A stretch of 64,000 nucleotides of DNA from Cladorrhinum sp. PSN259 (lineage: Eukaryota > Ascomycota > Sordariomycetes > Sordariales > Podosporaceae). The notes beneath the pieces were generated by a model. That model made no database searches. It was given only the letters and a program-made list of their open reading frames with translations, and had not been told where the DNA came from. A program made the translations under genes and the position numbers. Shown here piece after piece: positions 42,081 through 51,025 of the stretch (position 1 is the first letter of the stretch; the number at the start of each line of letters is the position of its first letter). The stretch covers positions 62,001 through 126,000 of the forward strand of contig MU867114.1 in assembly GCA_033725935.1 (NCBI GenBank), given 5' to 3'.

Positions 42081-43635
42081 TCATGATCCTCCAGACTCAC
42101 TAATGACCCTCTCGACAACCTCCAGATCCTCCCTCAGCCCCGCGCAAAACTCCCCCTCGGCGTCAGAAAAGATCTCACCAAACATTAAGGCGGCCCTGCC
42201 GTACTTTCTCGCAGACTCCGGGTCCCCCTTTTCGTAAAACAGCTTCATCAGAACCTGGTAGTACTCGCCCACCTTCGTAATGAGCCGCTCGACCTGCGCG
42301 AGCTCTATGAACTCTCGCGTCATCTCGATGAGCGTCTCGTAGGAAGTCGAGGGCTCCTGCATGCCGTAGAGCAGTTCGAGAATCTGTTCCCTCCGGGAGT
42401 CGGAGGCTTCGCGGGCTTGGGCCGGGGCGGAGCAGAGGGCGCAGGTGCAGTTGAAGTGCCAGTTGGCCAGGTGGGTTTGGCGGGAGGGGGTTGACATGCC
42501 GACTGGGATGTCTTTTGCGGCGTGCCAACAAAATTAGTGGAAAAGTTGGAAAAGTTGCCGTGGATGAGGTGGAAAAAAGCTTACAGCTGATGGTTATTTC
42601 TTCCCCTGGGAGGATTTCTCGCGTTGCGATGGCTGTCATTGCGAGGCTCCGAGCGCTGAACCGGGGGAAGGCGCTTGAAAGTAGAAGTTAGTTTTTAAAC
42701 GTGACTAGTTGTCCTGGGTTTTCTTTTCTTCTTTTTTTGAAACTCACTTTGGATCACACGCATGGTTCATTCTCTTTTTGTTCAACGTCAGTATTGAAAA
42801 CAAACATAATCCACCAATATTTACATGGGACAAATACTTACCGCAATCTCGGGAAACAACCCCTTGGACTTGCGACCGTTCAACGTCATGCCAAAAGCAT
42901 TAGTCCTCACCGCGTCCTCGATAACGTGAACTCCCTCCCCCCTGCTCCTCGCCAGACTCAAGACTCTCTCTATATCCCCCAACTGCTGCAGCATCTTTTC
43001 AAACAGGTCCGCGGCGTCCTCGTTTCCGTTCTCTTCCTCGCTCTCTGAGAAAAACGCATTATCAATGATGACGGTCGGAAAATTAGTCATTATCGTCTCG
43101 AACTGCTTGATCTTGCGGGTTGCCACGACCCCTAAACCTCTACCGGGCATTTTGATGTACTTGTATGGCCTAGTGGACTCATTAGAGTCGAGCACGCCCT
43201 TCTCGGCAAGGTGCACGCGGGCGTCCCAGTGAGGTTTAAAGTTTGAAGAGACGGCCGTGGCGAGGCCTGCTGCTGTTTCGGGGGTGGTTAGGATGCTGAG
43301 GCCGCTGTTGAGGTTATATGACGAGGATGAGTAGACGCAGAACTCTTGTTCTTTGCCTTCCTTTTCGATTAATGTGTCGCAGAAAGGGCGGTTGGTCCAT
43401 GGTGTGTGTGGTGGGAATGGAGGACGGGTTTCGAAGTTGATTTGGATGGGGCTGGAATTTGGAATGGGTGAGAGGGGGTTTAGAGCGTCATGGGGACAGT
43501 GGGTTTGTAGAGAGGCGGATGCGAGGTTGACGAGGAGAAAGAGAGTGAGAGTGATGGATGGGTTTGCTTCGTGTTGTTAGTTGATTGATTGCATTTTTTT
43601 ACGATCTCTTATTTTGTTTAGTAATTACCTGGCAT
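42081..43635 (-). CDS. SET-domain protein with N-terminal signal peptide, five exons
   Basis: The model is 425 aa. Exons: 43635-43629 (7 nt), 43566-42842, 42773-42748 (26 nt), 42673-42585 and 42511-42081. Introns are 62-74 bp with standard ends. The start MPANPSITLTLFLLVNLASAS is a predicted signal peptide. The SET domain begins at KYIKMPGRGLGVVATRKI. The cofactor/catalytic motif RMNHACDPN (245-253) is carried almost entirely by the 26-nt exon. The second half gives GEEITISY (Tyr283), followed by the post-SET-like NCTCALC. A helical C-terminal region completes it. The motif set fits a lysine methyltransferase of the fungal SET-5/SMYD-like group. A signal peptide is unexpected for a nuclear enzyme; some fungal SET proteins of this type do carry one. 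The substrate is unknown. Confidence 0.85.
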
Positions 43636-44117
43636 GATTGTAGTTGTGCTTGCTAACTGAGCAACAGATATAAAGGTTATGTCAGTTCATTAGGAGATGA
43701 GGTTTTGTTCATTAGGCTGGGATATATCCAAACCTACGGCCCTGTTGCAACGGTGTTCGCAGGATGCTATCTCCTTGGCATCATCTATATGCAAAACGCC
43801 GAGCGGCTTGGTTCTTAGCCCGTACCGTATAAAAGGAGATGGCATTACCTCACATGGAAGTTGATGTATAGCCGAGAACTGGTCAGCGACCGGGTAATGC
43901 CGTTTTCGAAGATAGCCGCTATGTCTGTTGGGTGTGACGACACTTTCATATTTTTGTGTGAACATGTATGCATAAAAGCGGCTCAAGCAAGGTGAGTTAC
44001 ATTTTGCAAGCCTTTATGGTATTGACGAATTATCGTGGAAATACAGAGTTAAAGGTTATTATTTTTGTTGCTATTGGCTGCGCCAATTCTTCAAACCTCA
44101 ATCTTACATGCAGCTAG
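43636..44117. promoter_or_regulatory. SET gene promoter region
   Basis: This is 482 bp between the SET start and the next minus-strand gene's 3' end. A 98-codon frame (43690-43986, minus) is open but has no domain and is not called. Confidence 0.45.
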
Positions 44118-44906
44118 CTATCTTCCTCCAGTAAATCCTTTCATAACCCCCATAACAACTCCCCAAGTGATTGGCAGAATTGTGCCGATCAACCACGCCG
44201 TCACTTTCCCGCCTACCGACCTGACTTTTCCCTTTCGACATAGACCAAAACAACATGCATCCGCTGGTTCGTCTATGTCTTTGATTACTTTCGCTTGTTG
44301 ATTTGTCTTTGTCTTTTTCCTCTCCTTTGACTTTAATGGGTTATCGGTCGTCGACCTTGGTTTCTCCATGTCTGATGAGTCCAGCTCGCAGGTGGGAACC
44401 TCCCAGCGTGATGGCTCTGATCTGACATCTGGAGGTGTGACCCACAACGTCGGAGTGCTTCTCCCGTTAAGATGATGGACTGTCGTTGTTGGACTTTGAT
44501 CTTTCAAGTCGTCTTCGAAGCGGACCATGCTGGTTGGTCTGCTTGGTTGTGGGGAACCATTCGAACATGAAGACTGTGGACGTGATGGCAGCCAAGGAAA
44601 GATTTGCTGGATCTCTTCAGGTGTCGTTGCCGAGGGCGGAACATGTGACTGTGGTATTTGGTTTGTTGTCCGAGTCTGAGAATGTGGCATCCGTACGAGA
44701 TCGTAGCTCCATCGACATTGGGCTGGCGCTGGGGATTCGGAAAGAGTCTGGCCTATCAAACTGCCGCATGATTGAGGTCGTGAGATGGATCTTGGGCGAG
44801 GCGAAGGGCGTTGTCCATCCCACGACATGCGTGAGGATGATCGTAACTCGTTTGTGTACCCATTGGCTTGAAGATGTGATGGAAGTCGTGATATGGGGTC
44901 TGACAT
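44118..44906 (-). CDS. Uncharacterised tail-anchored membrane protein
   Basis: The model is 262 aa in one exon, starting at MSDPISRLPSHL. The frame is open 57 codons further upstream, but that part looks like leader sequence. Residues 1-185 are rich in Ser, Pro, Arg and Gln and probably disordered, with several SRPQS/SRP-like repeats. A Lys-rich stretch (KSKERKKTKTNQQAK) precedes the CCFGLCRKGK cysteine pair region. The last 28 residues contain one hydrophobic helix (about 235-257) and end KGFTGGR, so it is probably tail-anchored, with possible palmitoylation of the adjacent cysteines. I do not recognise a family. The next gene upstream on the same strand is a PTH11-class receptor, 312 bp away. 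Confidence 0.7.
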   Translation of the reverse strand: MSDPISRLPSHLQANGYTNELRSSSRMSWDGQRPSPRPRSISRPQSCGSLIGQTLSESPAPAQCRWSYDLVRMPHSQTRTTNQIPQSHVPPSATTPEEIQQIFPWLPSRPQSSCSNGSPQPSRPTSMVRFEDDLKDQSPTTTVHHLNGRSTPTLWVTPPDVRSEPSRWEVPTCELDSSDMEKPRSTTDNPLKSKERKKTKTNQQAKVIKDIDEPADACCFGLCRKGKVRSVGGKVTAWLIGTILPITWGVVMGVMKGFTGGR

Positions 44907-45218
44907 GGTTGCGAACTTATCGAGATGCGGCTGGGTTTCGGGATGGTGATGAGTGGGATTAAGTGATCTGAATTGGTTGCGGATTGGTATTATCAATAAG
45001 GCTTCAAAGTCAAGCTTTCGGAGATGGATGTTGGGGAATGTGGCGTCATGAATTGAAGTTTTTAAAAAATGTGCCAATAAAAAGGAGAGTCAAAACACAA
45101 GGTTACATCGTGGTCCCCACAGAAGCCTCCAGTATCCCCCCTGTCTCCCAAGAGATCCCAAGAGATGTCAAGAATTCGGGCATGTCCGGGTATGATAGAT
45201 GTTATTTAAAATTATTTT
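44907..45218. other. Short spacer, tail-anchored gene / receptor
   Basis: 312 bp holding the promoter of the tail-anchored gene and the receptor 3' flank. A tandem CCAAGAGAT direct repeat lies at about 45147-45166. Confidence 0.45.
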
Positions 45219-46559
45219 TCATTTCCATATCTGACCATACTTATCTGGCCTCACATGTGATTGTTGTGGCATCTGCACGCATCCAGACTCGGCCAAAGTC
45301 ACTTCGCTAGTGCTCACTGCTATCCCTATTCCATACACATTATGACTTTTGTGAGCCAAGTGTCGTGGTGCTATTGCCGTTGATGTTTGCGCATACTCGA
45401 TGTTGCCTCTCTCTAAACTATCCGGCGTTGCTGTGGCTGCACTCATTTTGCACACGGGTGATTGTGAAGATGATCTCTCAGGCTCCCGTTGTCCTCTAAG
45501 GTGACGGTAGAAGCGAGGGAACGATAGCATGCAGCTGACAAGTATAGTACCTCCGTATTCGATCATGGTCCAGATGCCGACTTTGGTCAGGATCCAGGTC
45601 AGGTCTGGATCACGAAAGAGGAGACACCGGAAGACAACACCGAGTGCTGCGATGGCGCAAGTGCTGGACATGGCGTTGTCAATACCTTAATACATGTGAG
45701 AAATAATAAAGAGAGCAGAATACTCACAATATTCCCACTCCAAAAATGGCTGATATTCCCAGCTTCTTCCCCATCGGTAAAGGGAGGTGGCACACGGCCA
45801 CGATTGGGATAACCAGGATGCCCAGATCAAGAAACAAGTTGACGGCTCCTGAGACAACTGTCACAACCACCACATTAATGCACTTGCCCTCTAAAAGACC
45901 ATTCCAAGTCTTCTCCCTAGGAGTGCATTGAAAGATGTATGCGATCAAGGCGGCGATGTGATATGTGGTATTCAACACGAGAAGAAATGCTATGCTCCAG
46001 TAACTCGAGTTTCTCGTGTGGTCGGGACAGAAGAGCCGTTCAAGTTGAAATAGGATGGAGCATTTTGCAGTCCACGTTACGACGGTGTGTGAGATTTCGC
46101 CTCCGTAGTTCATCTGGCAAGAGTGAAATCAGTACATGCGCAGTCTTGTTGCTTTTCTTTTCTTCTAGGGCACGTACCAATGCTAGGTACGGTGCATCGA
46201 TGGCTCGTACATCCCAGAGATGCCGCGAGAATCCTCGAGAGGAGACGTGAATGAACATGGCGTCCCAAATGATAATGCCGATTGTAGCCAAAATGACAAA
46301 GTCTGGTCAGTGTGGACGCTCGTCAGCATCATCACCTCGAGACCAATGCAAAGGATCTGTACTGACACTCTTCAATCTTCATCTCTTTCATGATGAGGGC
46401 CTTGGTGTAAATTCGTATAGCCACCACGACAAAGATGAAGGCCATTGTTGAGACTGCCGTGTTGGAGACAAAGGCGTGCATCGTCTCTGGGTTCTCAAAA
46501 TTTGATGTCACCCCGGGAGGGGGTGGCATGGCTGGTATTTTCGAAATATCAAAGTCCAT
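45219..46559 (-). CDS. PTH11-like seven-helix membrane protein, four exons
   Basis: The model is 382 aa in exons 46559-46367, 46302-46178, 46113-45728 and 45663-45219. All three introns are exactly 64 bp. Intron 1 uses a GTCAGT donor, giving MKIEEYFVILATIGIIIW. Intron 3 uses the CCAG acceptor at 45664, which restores GVGIFTCAIAALGVVFR; an acceptor 22 bases earlier would not keep the frame. Family marks are the SxRGFSRHLWDV loop, QLERLFCP, FQCTPREKTWNG and GKCINVVVVTVVSGAVNLFLD. Seven helices are followed by a Ser-rich cytoplasmic tail of about 90 residues. The product is a putative plasma-membrane receptor of the fungal rhodopsin-domain (DUF-type PTH11) group, with no CFEM domain. The ligand is unknown. 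Confidence 0.85.
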
Positions 46560-48083
46560 TGTAATCAGTGTATTGCCAGCGATACGATGAAGGTGACGGG
46601 CTCGGGTTCCATAGCTCGCCCGATGCACAAAACAAGAACAGTTTAGGGATGCTTGTATGCACAGGAGACACCCCAAGATCCATGTGATGAAGAACTACCC
46701 CATTAATGCATTTGACTCTGACTCCTTCCCGTACTCGCTTATTCAATCTTGATGGCGACATTCTCGCCCACGCCGCCGCATCAAGAGGGCGGGCCCGCAC
46801 AGGCAACCCAGCCCCAGCCACTCGGTAAGCTCAATGCCACAACACTTGAAGGCTTCTGGAGCCCTTGACGGCCCATCGGTCGCGGATCCCATGTGGCACT
46901 CCGGCGTTGACGAAACCACAAGACATAATTGGCCGCATTGCCTCAGCCCTAACGGCATTCGTTTGTGGCTGTGGCACCGTTCAGGGGCGCCCACCACTCA
47001 GAACCCAGGGACAGAGCCGTGATAAGTTGCTTACATCAGTCAGTTTGGATTGAAACGCCTATTTTTTGAGCATCTGCAGATAAGACCTCTACGGGATCTT
47101 CGAATGTAGTCTGCAGAATGAGGAGCAAGCTGTCAATTGTTACTTGTGATATGGTCGGGTGGTTGGAGGCTTCGTCGCTCGCTCGCTCCAATATTAAAGA
47201 AAAAGGAGTCACCGTGAAGATGACAACAAATGTGGTTACCAAACCTTTTTGGGAATCTAGCGATATTGTATGCGACTGCAAACATACATGAACAGACCTC
47301 ATTCGGTGACCCCGTGAAAGTTCGGTAGACGTCCATTCAGGGGTTCAAGACAGAACGAAGATGCGGTCTCAACAGATGGTCTCATGGCGATCCAATTCTC
47401 CCCCAGAATCCCACGAATGCAAAAGGCAGAATCCGGCCGCTTTGAAGTCAGCCGCATATTCGGGACAGATAGCGCTTTAGCCCTTTGGAGTCTGAGATTT
47501 ACGTCACACAGCCTCCCCAGATAATTAATGCCAAGAATCATGATCTCTCGGATTTTCAGCCAGCCTCTTGTTCTTGGAGGAGAGATGAACAGGAACGTGC
47601 TAAGAAATTGGACTTGGAAACTGAAAAAGAAAAGAAAAAACTCTTGTGAGACCTTTTCGGGGACGTGTGCCAAGTGTTGGGCAGGGAGTGGACGGGACCA
47701 TGTTTGGAGTTGTCTGACCAAATCGAGCTTTGCGGGCTCTGATTGGCTGGTTTCAACTGTCAAGGAGAGGACTCGTTGATTTTTGGTGTCTGATGTTTCG
47801 CAGACTAAAGAAAGGGATTGGTCAATGTTTGCCCCCCTGCATTCCACCATCGAAGTGATGCAATAAATGACTGGGAATTTTCAAATGCTGTCAAGATGAG
47901 TGGCGATCGTCCAAAGAGCCCGCAAGGGATGCGGATGGCCGTATTTTCGGACCGACCAGGTCAAAACTGCCCCCTGCACTCGAGATCAGGGGGTTCCACG
48001 ACTGCCGAATATATTGCATGCGTGTTCCCGTCATGGCGGGCCTCCCCACCCTTTGACCGTAACTGCACCTACGTCCCTCAGAA
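46560..48083. other. Divergent intergenic region
   Basis: This 1.5 kb separates the receptor (minus) from the disordered repeat protein (plus). A 183-codon minus-strand frame (47299-47850) is open but has poor composition and no domain. No gene is called. Confidence 0.5.
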
Positions 48084-49441
48084 ATGAAGCTTGATCAAAT
48101 GGAGACGATTCACGAGATGAGTCCAAGGTCTGCGACCATGCCCAGTCCAGGGGCAGAAGCCCTGATGTTTACTGTAAGGTCGGCGACGCAAGCGGCCCAG
48201 GGGGACATGACAGGCCCAAACACTGCACGACAAGGCAGATCGGCATCAATGAAGGCATTGCCAACAGCAAGGAAGCCGAGCTTTCGGGTGCGAGATTGGG
48301 TGAAGCGGTCAAATACCAGCGGGTAAGATTGAGGTCATCAACATACAAGCCACTGATAGAACATGACTGACACTTGCTCAGGGCGTTGAGGACCACAGCA
48401 TCAGACGTTACGCCTGGAAGCAATACCACAAGCAGACCAAAAATCACACATCTAGGAGGAGGCCGTGTTGAAGATCCGGAGAGGCCTGTCAGGAGGCCAC
48501 AGCAAGGTCGAGCCAGTTCAGTTGAAAGCCGTCGAACCCAGTGGCTCGACTTTTACGCAGAAGAACCAACTGCCAGTTCCAACCCTCCTCGCCAGGCCCA
48601 GCAGAAACCAGTCCAGCAGAACCTATCCCCAAGTCCCAACCCTCCCCGCCAGGTCCAGCAGACACCGGTCCAGCAGAAACCGGTCCAGCAGAAACCGGTC
48701 CAGCAGAACCCATCCCCAAGTCCCAACCCGAGTCTTGATCTCCGCCCTCTTCCACTCCGTGTCCCCTCACTCGAGAGGAATCGCGACCGCAGCACACCAA
48801 AACAACAAAGTTCTGGGGACACCAAGCCAGAGCTTGTTCGCAAGAATTCGCTATGGAAAGCCCTCCCAAACCTACCAGTCCAACAACTATCAGTAACGAC
48901 CTCACCAGAAGCCTCGACTTCATCAGACGTCGAGCAGCTTATGGGCAAGATCATCCTTGACAACAAGGCCGCCGTCATTCCTCCCATTCCGGAATTGGAG
49001 GCGACCACAAGAACTGAACAATCGCCAGTTGCATCCTCTCCTCAAAAGAAACAGCGGAATCCTGTGCCAATGTTGGACGAGTACGGGACACCCCCACCAA
49101 CACCCGACAGCGATGCAGGCGGAGTGGCCAGACGGCAACCTCAACCCAAGCCTTCACAGTCAGTGACCATCTCGGCCGGAGAGACAGTGAGGCTGGAAAC
49201 AAAGACGTTTACTTTTCCGAAAAGGACACAATCCCTCGCCCACGCCCACACCAACACCCACACCCACACCATCACACACACACGGCAGGAACGTGTATGG
49301 CTTCATGCGAATTATCGAGGAGAAGCTCCCTTTCTTGAGGCCTGGGGCCTGGATATATCTCGAAAGGCGGATAGGGAGGAAGGGTTGGCGATTTTGAGGG
49401 AGCTGATGCTTGAGGAGGGAAACTCGAACAAGAAGATTTAG
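48084..49441 (+). CDS. Disordered Pro/Gln-rich repeat protein with conserved C-terminal motif, two exons
   Basis: The model is 432 aa in exons 48084-48322 and 48382-49441. The 59-bp intron has GTAAGA donor, CTGAC branch site and CTCAG acceptor. Exon 1 supplies the ATG; the long second frame has only a TTG start. Most of the chain is predicted disordered (Pro, Ser, Gln, Arg). Residues 150-195 contain PVQQK/PVQQN repeats and a PSPNP spacer repeat. A run rich in His and Thr (AHTNTHTHTITHT) lies near 375. The C-terminal 55 residues (ERVWLHANYRGEAPFLEAWGLDI, then ILRELMLEE) are the only part that looks folded and could be the conserved core. I do not recognise a function. It is probably cytosolic or nuclear. 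Confidence 0.75.
48652..48711 (+). repeat. 15-bp coding tandem repeat (PVQQK units)
   Basis: Four exact-length 15-bp units close to GGTCCAGCAGAAACC lie in phase with the disordered protein. They sit inside a larger imperfect duplication that repeats CCCCAAGTCCCAACCC upstream and downstream. Confidence 0.9.
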
Positions 49442-49540
49442 AAGGGAATGGGGCTGAGAGCAGATAATTAGATACCCAAAATTAGTCCACATGTTACCAT
49501 TTTTTTTTTTTTTTTACAACGCTAATATTACAAACCGAGA

Positions 49541-51025
49541 TCAACGTCTTGTATTTTCCCTCGATACCTGACTCTCTTCATCGCCAGGCACATCCGGAAC
49601 CAGCCCGGCCACGCTCTCGAAACTCCTCCCATCGTAAATTTCCTTGTTCGGCCGACCAAATGTTCCTCCTCCTCCTCCTCCCCCAACAAGACGATTGGGA
49701 CCACCACCGGCCGAGATCTCAACAGTCGTGTTGCCACTGACGTGAATCTGGTGTTTTGACCTCCTCGTTCCGTGTGCGCTCTTGGTCCCACCGCCCAGGT
49801 TCGAGACGGGATCCAGCTGGTACTGCTGCGACGAGCCCATCGCATCCGGGAACAGTTTCTTGAAGAGAAGCCGGAAGCTGGGAAGACAGGGACAGACAAC
49901 CCCCAAGTCGAGCTCGATCCCGGACCAGAGACAGAGATCCGCCGTGTCTTTCGTCGGGTTAACCGTCCTCGTGAACTGGTTGATGGTCTTTAGTCGCACG
50001 AGACTGATGACGATGACCACGGCGCCGACCGTAAACATGGTTCCCGCCATCAGCTTCTTCTTCCAGTGCAGATTCAGCGACAGCAGCTGCGGGAACGGAA
50101 GCGCAATCAGCCACAAGTCAAACGCTATCCCGGTGATGGCCGCAACCCACGCCAGGATGTTGCCGTTGCCGCACTTGCCGCTCATGGGGTGCGCCGAGTC
50201 GGGCTGGTCCGCCTCCCAGCCGAACCAGTAGTACGAGATGGGCTGGCACTGGAACATGACGGCAAGAAAGAAGCTGAGGTTGTACACAATGTTGAAAACC
50301 AGACTGGCGACGATGATTTTTCCTAGCCGGGCGTTTATCCCCTCGGGGCCTGCGGGGAAGATGCGCATGTAGAACAGGATGATGGACATGCGGATGAGGA
50401 ACCTCGTGAGCGTGTACAGCAGCATGTTTGCGTAAAAGAGCTGCAGTATCCGCGTGATGTCTTCGAACTGGACGAACCAGAGGTCCTTGCCGAGGCCGTT
50501 GCCGATCAGGTCGACGTTGAGCGCCGTGAAGGCCGCGCAGGACGCCGCCGCGCAAAAGTTGGCCAGGTCGTCCCAGCCAAAGTAGGCGTTGGTCATGCCC
50601 CTCGCTATCAGCCGCAAAAGCACGGCAACGATGGCCAGACCGAAAAAGGTAAAGAAGGTGGGCAGCAGAGTGCCGTCCCCTTCCCCCGGGTGGCCGCACA
50701 TTTCGTACGTCAGGTTCTTTGTCGTCAGGGTCTGGCGGACGGTGCACTCGCGGTGAACGCAGTAGGCTGAGTCGGTGTAGTACTTGGGGTCCTCGCACAG
50801 GCAGTCAAAGTCGTTGTGGCCGCACGTCGAGTTGGTCATTGCCGCCCTGAGGCACGGCGTGGCGCACTGGGGGAGAGCGGCGATGGCTTCGGCCACCGAG
50901 AGGCGGTCCGACTGGGAGGATGCCTCGTGTTTTGCTGCATTGACGGGTTGCAAGGAGGCCAAGAGACACAACACAAGGCCGATGATGGCCAGCATGCTGC
51001 TCCTCCTCCTCCATATGCCTGACAT
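49541..51025 (-). CDS. CFEM-domain PTH11-class receptor
   Basis: The model is 494 aa in a single exon. The signal peptide covers about 1-30, with a second possible start at Met11. The CFEM domain follows with its eight cysteines at 54, 58, 68, 75, 77, 89, 94 and 110, in the order CATPC, STC, FDCLC, YC, EC and MC. Seven hydrophobic helices follow from about 118, with family marks YFGWDDLANFCAAA, MFQCQPISYYW, GKCGNGN and LCLWSGIELDLGVVCPCLPSF. The cytoplasmic tail has a poly-Gly run. This domain pairing defines the CFEM-GPCR class to which Magnaporthe Pth11 belongs, where it is needed for surface sensing and appressorium formation. The ligand of this protein is unknown. Confidence 0.93.
   Translation of the reverse strand: MSGIWRRRSSMLAIIGLVLCLLASLQPVNAAKHEASSQSDRLSVAEAIAALPQCATPCLRAAMTNSTCGHNDFDCLCEDPKYYTDSAYCVHRECTVRQTLTTKNLTYEMCGHPGEGDGTLLPTFFTFFGLAIVAVLLRLIARGMTNAYFGWDDLANFCAAASCAAFTALNVDLIGNGLGKDLWFVQFEDITRILQLFYANMLLYTLTRFLIRMSIILFYMRIFPAGPEGINARLGKIIVASLVFNIVYNLSFFLAVMFQCQPISYYWFGWEADQPDSAHPMSGKCGNGNILAWVAAITGIAFDLWLIALPFPQLLSLNLHWKKKLMAGTMFTVGAVVIVISLVRLKTINQFTRTVNPTKDTADLCLWSGIELDLGVVCPCLPSFRLLFKKLFPDAMGSSQQYQLDPVSNLGGGTKSAHGTRRSKHQIHVSGNTTVEISAGGGPNRLVGGGGGGGTFGRPNKEIYDGRSFESVAGLVPDVPGDEESQVSRENTRR

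Noticed and set aside
47299..47850. Minus-strand frame of 183 codons
   Set aside because: No domain, start context or conserved-looking segment; a Phe-rich stretch comes from a poly-A/G tract.
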